This document shows positions 1 through 6,748 of a stretch of DNA of 11,182 nucleotides, piece after piece. The stretch spans positions 1-11,182 of the forward strand of contig DATLBY010000502.1 of assembly GCA_035526665.1 (NCBI GenBank), written 5' to 3'. The DNA comes from DATLBY01 sp035526665. Lineage in GTDB: Bacteria > Acidobacteriota > Terriglobia > Bryobacterales > Bryobacteraceae. The notes beneath the pieces were generated by a model, which worked only from the letters and a program-made list of their open reading frames with translations, was not told where the DNA came from and did no database searches. Every line of letters starts with the position of its first letter. Position 1 is the stretch's first letter. The translations under genes were made by a program, and so were the position numbers.

Positions 1-2490
1 CTCCGCCACGAAGCTGCCCTGATCGCGGCCGCGGATATTTGTCCGCACGGTGATCTGACGCTGATTTTCGCGCCGGGCAATAATGCTGGCGCCGCTCACC
101 ACCTTAATCTCAGCCAGTTGCGAAAGCGGGATGCGTCCGCCATCGCGCGTCGGCACCAGAATGTTGCCGATGGCCGGAATATCCGTCCTGGCGTCGGCCG
201 TGTAGCGGACGGTGATGTCGAAACGGCGCTCGCCTTCAAACATCGTCGAGACTCCCCGGCCGCCGATCGCAAGCTCAATGACTTCTTGCACGTCCTTCAC
301 ATTAAGACCGAAGCGCGCCACTTCCTGCCGGTTCACTTGAATGCGGAGTTGTGCTTGATCGGACTCCTGCTCGATGGCGGCGTCCTTCGATCCCGGAACG
401 GCTGAAACCACATCCAGCGCTCGAGCCCCGAACTGCCGCAACTTTTCCAGATCAGGTCCGTTGAGGATTACCGCCAGGTCCGCCGCCGAACCGGTAACGG
501 CCTCGGTCACATTGTCGATAATCGGCTGCGTGAAGCTGAAGCTCGCCCCCGGAATCTCCTCGCGCAGCCGCTGCGAGAATTTCTCCACCAACTCGTTCTT
601 CGACATACCGGAAGCCCAGGTGTTGTACGGCTGAAGCGACACGAACAACTCATTCCGGTTTGGCCCATAGGGATCGGTGCCGGAGTCGTTGCGTCCGGTC
701 TGCGAACTCACCAGCTTCACCTCCGGCCAGCTTTGCAGTAATCCGCGAATCTGCCCCGCGACCGCGGCAGATTTTTCTAAAGAGATGCCGGGCGGGAGGT
801 TTGCGCGCACCCAGATTACGCCTTCGTCCAGTTGCGGCAGAAATTCCGACCCGAGCCGGGTTCCCACCGCAAACGCCGCCAGCACTATCATGGCCGCTAT
901 TGCAACAACGAACTTCGGCCGCTTCACGGCTTTGCGCAGAATCGCTGAATAGTTTCTTTCCAGCCAGCCAAGCACAGGGTTCTGCCAGGACTTTGCGCCG
1001 TGGCGAAACAGATAAGTTGCCAGCGCCGGAATCAGCGTAAGCGCCAGAAGCATCGATCCTAGAAGCGCATAACAGACAGTGAAAGCCATGGGTGTGAACA
1101 ACCGGCGTTCCACGCGTTCCAGGGTAAACAGCGGCAGGTAGGCCGAGATGATGATGATCAATGAGAAGAAGATGGGCCGCTCCACCTCCAGTGCCGCATC
1201 GCGCACGGCCGCAATTACGCCGCCCTCGGAGCCGGAATTCTTTCGCTCTCCCAGAGTGTGCACGATATGCTCCACCATAATGAGCGTGGCGTCCACGATG
1301 ATGCCGAAATCAAGAGCTCCCAGGCTAAGCAGGTTGGCCGGAATTCCCGAGAAGTGCATACAGACGAAGGCGAAGAGCAGCGACAACGGAATGGTGATGG
1401 CCGTCAACAACGCCGCTCGCACGCTCCCCAGAAAAAGGAAGAGCACGAAGACCACAATGACCAGCCCTTCGAGCAAGGTGTGAACCACGGTGCCCAGCGT
1501 GTTTTCCACCAGATCGGTGCGGTCGTAAATGGCGGTGAGGCGGACATCCTTCGGCAGCCTGGAAGAATTGAGATCGGCGACGGCCTGTTTGATCGATTCC
1601 AAAACTTCCGATGGATTTTCACCGCGGCGCATCAGCACGATGCCTTCGACGCTGCCGCTCTTGTCATTGACGCCGAATATGCCCGTCTGCGGTGCCGCTC
1701 CAATCTGAACCTTGCCGATGTCGCGGACGAAAACGGGAACACCCTTGGCGGCAGTCACCACAATCGATTCAATATCCGAAACCGACTGAATACGGCCCAC
1801 GCCGCGGATCACCATCGACTGCTGCCGGTTGTCGAGCATCGCGCCGCCCGCATTCTGATTATTGGCGTCCACCGACTGCGCGATCTGTCCGATGGAGAGG
1901 TTGTACTTTCCCAGCGCCAGCGGATCCACTTCTATTTGATACTGCTTGATCAATCCCCCGAAGGGCACAACGTCCGCAACACCAGGCACCTGTAGAAAAC
2001 GAGGCTCTACCACCCAATCCTGCAGTTCGCGCAAGCGCATGGGATCGCCCTTCGGGCCGCCATCGAGGGTGTACCTGTACAGCTCGCCGATGGGAGTCGA
2101 TAAGGGGCCCAGCGTCGGCGTCACTCCCGGGGGCAGGTCGGCATCCCGCAATTTTTCCAGCACCACTTGGCGCGCGAAGTAGTCGTTGGTGCCAAAAGCA
2201 AACGTCAGTTCGACCACCGAAAGTCCAAAAATAGTACGCGAGCGCCTCGCGATTACATTTGGTGAACTATTGAGCGCCCGTTCGATGGGAATGGTGACCT
2301 GCTGCTCCACCTCCTCGGACGCTCGGCCTGGAAACAAAGTAATGACGACTACTTGCGTATCGGAAATGTCAGGGTAGGCTTCTACTTTGAGTTGCTGGAA
2401 CGCCCAGACGCCCAGGCCAATGAGAGAAAGGCCAATGAGAAGGGTGACAAAGCGCTGCCGCAGGGCAAAACGAAGAAGTTGAGCAATCAA
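1..2490 (-). CDS. Heavy-metal efflux RND pump (CzcA/CusA family), 3' end cut by window edge
   Basis: Inner-membrane proton-driven RND pump that would export metal cations through the adaptor and channel encoded just upstream. I translated the minus strand by hand: the frame stays open from 2490 to base 1, giving 830 codons. The family is about 1040 residues, so roughly 200 C-terminal residues lie beyond the left edge. Seen: an N-terminal membrane helix (about 12-31) followed by EAYPDIS, as in CzcA; a membrane cluster around residue 390-410 with DFG (D394), D400 and E407. These have the spacing of D402, D408 and E415 known to matter in Cupriavidus CzcA. The periplasmic SEFLPQLDEG and GTDPYGPNR motifs are also present. 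The DFG-x3-D pattern fits the divalent-cation (Zn/Co/Ni) subgroups better than Cu/Ag CusA; this substrate call is inference. Start is TTG at 2490, nine bases after AGGGG; no in-frame ATG lies near. Confidence 0.95.
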   Translation of the reverse strand, partial: MIAQLLRFALRQRFVTLLIGLSLIGLGVWAFQQLKVEAYPDISDTQVVVITLFPGRASEEVEQQVTIPIERALNSSPNVIARRSRTIFGLSVVELTFAFGTNDYFARQVVLEKLRDADLPPGVTPTLGPLSTPIGELYRYTLDGGPKGDPMRLRELQDWVVEPRFLQVPGVADVVPFGGLIKQYQIEVDPLALGKYNLSIGQIAQSVDANNQNAGGAMLDNRQQSMVIRGVGRIQSVSDIESIVVTAAKGVPVFVRDIGKVQIGAAPQTGIFGVNDKSGSVEGIVLMRRGENPSEVLESIKQAVADLNSSRLPKDVRLTAIYDRTDLVENTLGTVVHTLLEGLVIVVFVLFLFLGSVRAALLTAITIPLSLLFAFVCMHFSGIPANLLSLGALDFGIIVDATLIMVEHIVHTLGERKNSGSEGGVIAAVRDAALEVERPIFFSLIIIISAYLPLFTLERVERRLFTPMAFTVCYALLGSMLLALTLIPALATYLFRHGAKSWQNPVLGWLERNYSAILRKAVKRPKFVVAIAAMIVLAAFAVGTRLGSEFLPQLDEGVIWVRANLPPGISLEKSAAVAGQIRGLLQSWPEVKLVSSQTGRNDSGTDPYGPNRNELFVSLQPYNTWASGMSKNELVEKFSQRLREEIPGASFSFTQPIIDNVTEAVTGSAADLAVILNGPDLEKLRQFGARALDVVSAVPGSKDAAIEQESDQAQLRIQVNRQEVARFGLNVKDVQEVIELAIGGRGVSTMFEGERRFDITVRYTADARTDIPAIGNILVPTRDGGRIPLSQLAEIKVVSGASIIARRENQRQITVRTNIRGRDQGSFVAE

Positions 2491-2499
2491 TCTGGAATT

Positions 2500-2504
2500 C
2501 CCCT
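2500..2504 (-). promoter_or_regulatory. Shine-Dalgarno site for the RND pump
   Basis: AGGGG on the minus strand overlaps the stop codon of the adaptor gene and lies nine bases before the TTG codon at 2490. It decides the TTG start, since the next ATG codons are far inside the conserved protein. Confidence 0.6.
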
Positions 2505-3663
2505 ACAGTCCCTTAAGGAGCATGGCGCCATCCACCACAACGCGGTCCCCAGCCTGGACGCCCTTCAGTACCGCCACTGAGTCTTTCAGACGCGCGCCGA
2601 GCGTGACCGGCGCCAGTTCGAAGATTCCCGGGGACCGCTCCAGATAGACTGCATTCTGGCTGTCGCTTTGGATCACCGCGGCAGACGGCACGATGGGCCG
2701 CTGCGCGGTCGAGTCCACGTGATGGATGCGGCAGTACATCTCGGGACGAAAACGGCCCCGCGAGTTGTCCACTTCGGCATTCACTTTAATGGTGCGGGTC
2801 TGGGGATCGACGGTATCGGAGATGCGCGCCACCCGTCCAGTGAAAATCTCGCCCGGATAGGCCGCCAGTTCGATATCCAGCCGCTCGCGCAATTCGATAA
2901 AGCGGATGGAACTCTCGGGAACATCCGACGATACCCATACGGAGCTTAGATCGGCGATGGTAATCACCGAAGTATTCTGGTCGTTGCGGTACTCTCCCGG
3001 AACGATGTTCATTTCCAGCACCTTGCCTGAGATGGGCGCATGCACTGCCACTTTCTGCCCAAATTTTCCAGGAGTCAGACCAAAGATCTCCAGCTTTCGG
3101 GCCGCCTGCCTTTTCACTGCCTCCGCCTGCTCCACGGCGGCCTTGCTCTGCGCCAGCGAATTGTCCGCGTTAAGCACCTCTTTTTGCGCGACCGCATTGT
3201 GCTCAAACAGGTCGCGAACGCGGTCGGCGTCGGCTTGCGACTTCAGTAGCGTAGCCTTTGCCTGCGAGAGGGCGGCATCCGCCTGCAGGTAGCCCGAAAG
3301 CGAAGCGTCCACGTCGGAACTCTCGATTGTTAGCAGAGGTTGACCTTGCTGTACCCGATCGCCGATGCGAACCAGCACGCTGCTGATGCGGCCGGTCAAC
3401 GGCAGCGTCACATGGGAAACACGGTTAGGGTTCAACTCGATCTTCCCCGGCGCAATCACCTCGTCGTTGGGAACTTCAGCCGTTCGAACCGGCTCCACGC
3501 GAATCTGCCGCAGCTTGGGTGAGTCCTTGGGTATGACAATCTGTCCGGAGCGCGAGGCTGTTCCGGCCGGAAGCATTGTGGAAGTTTCAGCCACTTGCGG
3601 TTGCTTGCTGCAGGCCGCCAAGGCCAAAAAGAAACCGGCAGCCCAGAACGCATGGGCTCTCAT
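2503..3663 (-). CDS. RND efflux periplasmic adaptor (membrane fusion) lipoprotein, CzcB/CusB type
   Basis: Periplasmic adaptor of 386 residues that bridges the inner-membrane pump and the outer-membrane channel. The N-terminus is a lipoprotein signal: hydrophobic stretch, lipobox LAAC, Cys18 as lipidation site. Domains in order: first half of the barrel-sandwich (about 84-115, LTGRISSVLVRIGDRV), alpha-helical hairpin (about 116-200, Ala/Gln/Lys-rich heptads), second sandwich half (about 205-232, VHAPISGKV), beta-barrel with the family motif VDPQTRTIKV and a RPEMY turn (about 235-320), then a membrane-proximal domain. Length is normal for the family. I see no His- or Met-rich metal-binding extension. 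The ATG overlaps the channel gene's stop as ATGA, and AAGGTGG lies seven bases before it, so translation is probably coupled. The stop codon is in the same frame as the pump gene. Confidence 0.95.
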   Translation of the reverse strand: MRAHAFWAAGFFLALAACSKQPQVAETSTMLPAGTASRSGQIVIPKDSPKLRQIRVEPVRTAEVPNDEVIAPGKIELNPNRVSHVTLPLTGRISSVLVRIGDRVQQGQPLLTIESSDVDASLSGYLQADAALSQAKATLLKSQADADRVRDLFEHNAVAQKEVLNADNSLAQSKAAVEQAEAVKRQAARKLEIFGLTPGKFGQKVAVHAPISGKVLEMNIVPGEYRNDQNTSVITIADLSSVWVSSDVPESSIRFIELRERLDIELAAYPGEIFTGRVARISDTVDPQTRTIKVNAEVDNSRGRFRPEMYCRIHHVDSTAQRPIVPSAAVIQSDSQNAVYLERSPGIFELAPVTLGARLKDSVAVLKGVQAGDRVVVDGAMLLKGL

Positions 3664-4937
3664 GGGTTCACCACCTTGCCTGAGGTCGAATCCAGTAGAT
3701 AGAGGCTGCGGGCGTAATCCGCCCGTGCGTCATGATAACTCTGCATCGTGTCGTTGAAAGCTTTCTGCGCGTCGAGGAACTCTATCAGCGAGGCCTCCCC
3801 GCGGCGGTAGGAGTATTCGGTGGTTTTGCGGACATCCTGCGCCTGCTGCAGCATGTCTTTCTCCAGGCTGTCCAGCATGTTTCTGGATGTCGCGTACTGC
3901 TCATAGCCTGTTTCGACTTCGGAGGCGATGCTGGCCGACAACGCTCTCACCCTGGTCGCAAGCTGCTGTTCTTCCAGCCGCGCCCGTTCAATTTCCCCTT
4001 GATTGCGATTGAACACGGGAATCGGGAGGCTGAGGAATACGCCGAGAGAATTTCCCGTCCCAGTCGGCGATTGCTGCCGGTGGTATTGCGTTCCAACGGT
4101 GTAATCGACCTTTCCCTGAGCGATTTGCAGGCGCAAATCGGCGGCCGAGCGGGCCTGGTCGCGTTTCACCGCGAGCAAATCCGGCCGGTGCTCCTGCGCC
4201 AGTTGACGGATTGCGTGAATGTCCAGAATGTCAGACTCACGCCGCATGGGTCCCTTCACGTCAAAGCCATGCGTTAGGGATGGACGGCCCATCAGAAGCT
4301 GCAACCGGTGGCGGGCGGATTTCAATTTGAATTCCGCCTGCCGCGCATTATTCTGAAACTGCAGGGCCGCCAGCTTTGACCTCACCAGTTCCACCTGAGC
4401 CAGATCTCCCGTCCGCACACGCGTGGAGTTCACATCAACAATGGCGTTCAGGGCTTTCAGGTTCTCCTGGGCGAGCGAATAGCTCTCTTTCGCGAGCAGA
4501 ACATCCACGAACGCGCTCTCCACTTCGAAGATGACGGTGCGGGTCGCGTTCAGCATGTTCAGTTCCGCCACGGATTTCGCGAGCTCGGCCATCTGTACGC
4601 GCCGCTCGCGCTTGCGTCCACGCTCCAGCACAAAGTCGACCCGAGCCGCGCCTTCCGCCGGCCCCGCTCCGTTCTCGGGCGCGAATCCCGTCCCCAGAAC
4701 ATCCAGATAATCGCCATCCAGCGTGAGGACTGGATTGGGACGGAGGCCGGCAGTCAAAATCCGGGCATTGGCGATAGGCACGTTAAAGCGCTCAGCCACC
4801 AGCGTGAGATTATGATCGAGCGCTTCCCGCACCGCCTGATCAATGCTGATCGGTTCAGGTGGCGGCGGATCCGGCGGTTGGGCCAGAAGCAAAAGGGCTG
4901 CGAGATGGAGCGCCAGGCAGAGTCGAAAAGCCGTCAT
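3660..4937 (-). CDS. Outer-membrane efflux channel, TolC/OEP family (CzcC/CusC type)
   Basis: Outer-membrane channel of the tripartite pump. From ATG 4937 it has 425 residues, typical of CzcC-like OEP proteins. Seen: an N-terminal signal peptide (Arg5, then Leu/Ala-rich core ending near LLLLAQPP), a proline-rich linker, then the two OEP repeats. The first opens with ISIDQAVREALDHNLTL; the second contains the conserved GVFLSLPIPVFNRNQGEIERA turn region, and both carry long Gln/Ala/Glu-rich helices. No lipobox cysteine is visible. The start is uncertain. A GTG at 4967 would add ten residues but lies in the loop of a strong hairpin, whereas ATG 4937 follows the hairpin's T-tract and has no Shine-Dalgarno site. 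I prefer 4937 because the signal peptide then begins normally. Its last codons overlap the adaptor start by four bases. Confidence 0.92.
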   Translation of the reverse strand: MTAFRLCLALHLAALLLLAQPPDPPPPEPISIDQAVREALDHNLTLVAERFNVPIANARILTAGLRPNPVLTLDGDYLDVLGTGFAPENGAGPAEGAARVDFVLERGRKRERRVQMAELAKSVAELNMLNATRTVIFEVESAFVDVLLAKESYSLAQENLKALNAIVDVNSTRVRTGDLAQVELVRSKLAALQFQNNARQAEFKLKSARHRLQLLMGRPSLTHGFDVKGPMRRESDILDIHAIRQLAQEHRPDLLAVKRDQARSAADLRLQIAQGKVDYTVGTQYHRQQSPTGTGNSLGVFLSLPIPVFNRNQGEIERARLEEQQLATRVRALSASIASEVETGYEQYATSRNMLDSLEKDMLQQAQDVRKTTEYSYRRGEASLIEFLDAQKAFNDTMQSYHDARADYARSLYLLDSTSGKVVNP

Positions 4938-4942
4938 ATAGG

Positions 4943-4990
4943 AAAAAAGCCTGGCGCAGATAGCCACCTCGGGCTACCTGACGCCAGGTA
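4943..4990 (-). terminator. Intrinsic terminator or attenuator in the efflux-operon leader
   Basis: On the minus strand, CCTGGCG (4988-4982) pairs with CGCCAGG (4956-4950), CAG with CTG, then TAGCC with GGCTA (4976-4972 and 4965-4961) around a six-base loop. A G-U wobble fills the one inner mismatch and one base (4981) is bulged, giving about 16 pairs. The stem is followed by C and six T (4948-4943). The wobble is possible only in minus-strand RNA, where the T-tract also lies 3'. It sits 29 bases after the small gene's stop and ends six bases before the channel ATG, so it may end the small transcript while allowing read-through into the pump genes. Confidence 0.75.
4975..4990 (-). promoter_or_regulatory. 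Competing small hairpin within the terminator's 5' arm
   Basis: TACCTG and CAGGTA (six perfect pairs, four-base loop) fold the 5' arm of the larger terminator stem onto itself. The two folds cannot coexist, so this could act as an antiterminator, or could simply reflect a partly palindromic stem arm. No ligand-binding domain is recognised upstream. Confidence 0.35.
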
Positions 4991-4998
4991 ATCTTACG

Positions 4999-5010
4999 CG
5001 TACTTGTACG
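4999..5010. repeat. Short dyad between the small gene and the terminator
   Basis: CGTAC-TT-GTACG is a perfect 12-base dyad with a two-base spacer, too tight for an RNA hairpin and so more like a protein-binding site if functional. The right half, TTGTACG, recurs at 5293-5299 in the divergent promoter region. A five-base dyad can occur by chance. Confidence 0.25.
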
Positions 5011-5019
5011 TCTTTTTAA

Positions 5020-5217
5020 CTACTTCACCGCGGTCTGGATGGCGGCAGCCGGTTTGGCGGCCGAGGATTTCTTGTGTTTCTTGTGATGACCTTTTTTCGC
5101 GGGCTTCTCGGTTGCTACCGGAGCGTCGTTTTTCGAGGCTGGCGCGGGCGCCTGGGCAGCGAAGGTCAACGGCAGGGCAACGGCAGCTAAGAGGGCAGTC
5201 ATGGCAAACTTTTTCAT
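5020..5217 (-). CDS. Small secreted Lys/His-rich protein, first gene of the efflux operon
   Basis: A 65-residue protein of unrecognised family. Residues 1-23 form a signal peptide (MKK, then an Ala/Leu core, with likely cleavage around residues 20-23). The mature part of about 42-45 residues is Ala/Pro-rich and strongly basic, with about ten lysines, two acidic residues and a GHHKKHKK cluster at 43-50. A strong AAGGAG lies eight bases before the ATG, so it is very probably translated. It precedes the channel gene on the same strand by 82 bases, with a terminator hairpin between. The position is comparable to CzcI or CusF, small periplasmic proteins of metal-efflux operons, but I see no sequence relation to either. 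The His cluster could bind metal; it could equally be a generic cationic envelope protein, since similar small proteins look common in Acidobacteria. Confidence 0.75.
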   Translation of the reverse strand: MKKFAMTALLAAVALPLTFAAQAPAPASKNDAPVATEKPAKKGHHKKHKKSSAAKPAAAIQTAVK

Positions 5218-5225
5218 TTTTCGTT

Positions 5226-5231
5226 CTCCTT
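5226..5231 (-). promoter_or_regulatory. Shine-Dalgarno site for the small secreted protein
   Basis: AAGGAG on the minus strand, eight bases before the ATG at 5217, in an A-rich and so probably unstructured context. It is the best ribosome-binding site in the window and supports the small gene being real. Confidence 0.75.
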
Positions 5232-5239
5232 TTTTCTTC

Positions 5240-5262
5240 GAGGGCTCCTGGTGGCGGCCCTC
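5240..5262 (-). promoter_or_regulatory. Hairpin in the 5' leader of the small gene
   Basis: GAGGGC and GCCCTC pair perfectly around an 11-base loop, in which CC and GG can pair further around ACCA. It lies eight bases before the Shine-Dalgarno site. No T-tract follows on either strand, so it is not an intrinsic terminator. A role in mRNA stability or translation control is possible but unproven. Confidence 0.35.
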
Positions 5263-5300
5263 ACAGTTCCCATATTGAGGCTTGCGGCCGGTTTGTACGA

Positions 5301-5316
5301 TAGCCCCGGCAGGCTA
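5301..5316. repeat. Dyad TAGCC-N6-GGCTA, candidate operator
   Basis: The perfect dyad TAGCC-N6-GGCTA, extendable by one more pair to 5300-5317, falls between the weak -35 and -10 candidates of the kinase promoter. The same arms with the same six-base spacing recur at 4961-4976 in the core of the operon terminator stem. It could be a regulator's binding site; no binding family is recognised. Confidence 0.3.
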
Positions 5317-5425
5317 TATGGCGGCACGAGTTTACAGGGTAAGTGACGTGGATTCGTTCACTTTCGTACCCTATCTGGGGGATAGAACTCTTGGTTCAGA
5401 TCGGGCAAACTGGGTATCGGCCGTT

Positions 5426-6748
5426 ATGTTTGGCAACCAGATCACACACCGCAACATTTTCCGCGTTCTGATCGCCGGTTTTGGCCTGGTAATTGTCCTG
5501 CTGCTCACGGCCGGTTTCATGAGCGTCAAAAATGTGCAGTCCATCAAGGAAAGCTCCGCCCGGCTGGTGGCGGAAGAGCTTGTGACCTCCAGGCTGATCC
5601 AGGGCCTGCAACGCGAGCAGAAGACGCTGAACGCGGTGTTCTACAATATAGCCCGCACTCCTGATTCCGTGGATGCCGGCCAGATTCTCGCGCAACTGCA
5701 GGAATCGGACCGCGCCATCCAGACGCTGGTCGTGCAGGCTGCGGGGACGCCCGAAGAGCATGCTTGGCTGGACCTCCAGGATGCCACCACCGGATTTTCC
5801 GCCGAAGTGCGCCGCCTGCTGAATCTGGAGGAATTCGAGACGCTCGCCTCGGCCGACCTCCTGCGACGCCACCAGCAGGTGATCTCCACGGTGTCCAAAC
5901 TCCTTTCGTCGGGTTACTTGAAGGCCTCGGCGGCACAGAGGCAGATTGAATCCCGCTCTTCCGAGCTGGTGAAGGACTCCATCGGACTGCTCGGGTCGTC
6001 GCTGTTGTTGGCCATCCTGTGTGCCATGTTGACGGTCAGAATGACCACGGAGCTCTTCCGCAAGATGGAATGGCAAGCCGGCGAGCTGAGCCGTGTCTCC
6101 TGGCATCTGCTCGAAAATCAGGAGACCACGGCGCGCCGCTTTTCGCACGAATTACACGACGAGCTGGGCCAGTCATTGACGGCCATCAAGGCGAATCTTC
6201 TCTCCATGGAATCCGCCAATGGCATGCTGAACATCGAGCGCCTGACCGACGCCCGCCAGATGGTGGACGAAGCAATCAGGAATGTGCGTGAGCTGTCGCA
6301 GCTTCTGCGGCCGGTGATTCTGGACGATTTCGGACTGGACGCCGGCCTGCGGTCACTTACCGAGGGATTTGAGCAGCGGACGGGTATCAGTGTGGAGTAC
6401 GAGTCTGATTTCAGCGGCCGCTTAGCCGATGAAACCGAGACTCACCTGTTCCGAATCGTGCAAGAGGCCTTGACCAATGTGGCGCGGCACTCCGGCGCCA
6501 AACGGGTGCGCATCGAACTGCACGCCGGGCCGGACAAACTGCAGCTTTCCATTCGAGACGATGGCCACGGGCTGGCCGCTGCCGAGGCCCAATCCACCGG
6601 ACTGGGTATGATCGGAATGAGAGCGCGCGCACGCAGCGCGGGAGGCGAGCTACGAATAGATTCGCGCCAGGAAAACGGAGTCCGCATCGCTATCTGGGTA
6701 CCTCTGCCGGCCGGCCGGGAAGCGCATGATACGCATCTTGTTGGCTGA
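5426..6748 (+). CDS. Membrane sensor histidine kinase, HisKA_3 (NarX/DegS-like) class
   Basis: A 440-residue inner-membrane sensor that autophosphorylates on histidine and passes phosphate to the regulator encoded next. Seen in order: membrane helix 1 (about 12-34); an extracytoplasmic helical domain (about 35-182), probably of the four-helix-bundle type; membrane helix 2 (about 183-203); the HisKA_3 H-box with SHELHDELGQ, phosphoacceptor His244; and an HATPase domain (about 335-432) with N-box Asn351, G1 box RDDGHG around Asp378 and G2 box GLGMIGM. The sensor part has two His, no Cys and no Met, so it does not look like a metal-binding sensor such as CusS. I chose ATG 5426 because a classic N-terminus and first helix follow; ribosome-binding evidence is weak. 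It is divergent from the efflux operon and overlaps the regulator gene by 23 bases. Confidence 0.93.
   Translation: MFGNQITHRNIFRVLIAGFGLVIVLLLTAGFMSVKNVQSIKESSARLVAEELVTSRLIQGLQREQKTLNAVFYNIARTPDSVDAGQILAQLQESDRAIQTLVVQAAGTPEEHAWLDLQDATTGFSAEVRRLLNLEEFETLASADLLRRHQQVISTVSKLLSSGYLKASAAQRQIESRSSELVKDSIGLLGSSLLLAILCAMLTVRMTTELFRKMEWQAGELSRVSWHLLENQETTARRFSHELHDELGQSLTAIKANLLSMESANGMLNIERLTDARQMVDEAIRNVRELSQLLRPVILDDFGLDAGLRSLTEGFEQRTGISVEYESDFSGRLADETETHLFRIVQEALTNVARHSGAKRVRIELHAGPDKLQLSIRDDGHGLAAAEAQSTGLGMIGMRARARSAGGELRIDSRQENGVRIAIWVPLPAGREAHDTHLVG

Larger units (their letters stand above)
5218..5425. promoter_or_regulatory. Divergent control region between the efflux operon and the two-component genes
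   Basis: These 208 bases must hold the promoters of both the minus-strand efflux operon and the plus-strand kinase gene. A weak plus-strand candidate is TTGTAC (5293-5298), 16 bases, TATATG (5315-5320), about seven of twelve consensus matches. No convincing minus-strand promoter is visible. Other dyads are AAGTGA-N11-TCACTT (5341-5363) and CTATC-N5-GATAG (5371-5385), both short enough to be chance. The frame of the kinase is open here from a TTG at 5282, but the residues it would add do not resemble a kinase start. Confidence 0.45.

Noticed and set aside
284..292. Possible damage or degeneration of the second ATPase site of the RbsA-type protein
   Set aside because: The coordinates here are residues of the ATPase gene at 8292-9776. 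Arg in place of the Walker A Lys in the second domain is the normal state of RbsA-type proteins, not damage.
1258..1995. A 245-codon plus-strand open frame and several shorter ones over 1-2490
   Set aside because: They lie antisense to the RND pump frame, which is open throughout and matches CzcA motifs; their translations are low-complexity His/Arg/Asp-rich shadows typical of GC-rich DNA.
3732..4277. A 181-codon plus-strand open frame
   Set aside because: It is antisense to the outer-membrane channel gene, and no family features are visible.
4938..4967. GTG 4967 as the start of the channel gene
   Set aside because: It lies in the loop of the terminator-like hairpin. It cannot be excluded, as AGG lies nine bases upstream, but ATG 4937 gives a cleaner signal peptide.
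5282..5425. N-terminal extension of the histidine kinase from TTG 5282
   Set aside because: The added 48 residues lack any membrane or signal character and cover the divergent promoter region; ATG 5426 gives a normal kinase N-terminus.
5396..6148. A 250-codon minus-strand open frame
   Set aside because: It is antisense to the histidine kinase, and its translation is Gln/Gly/His-rich with no recognisable domain.
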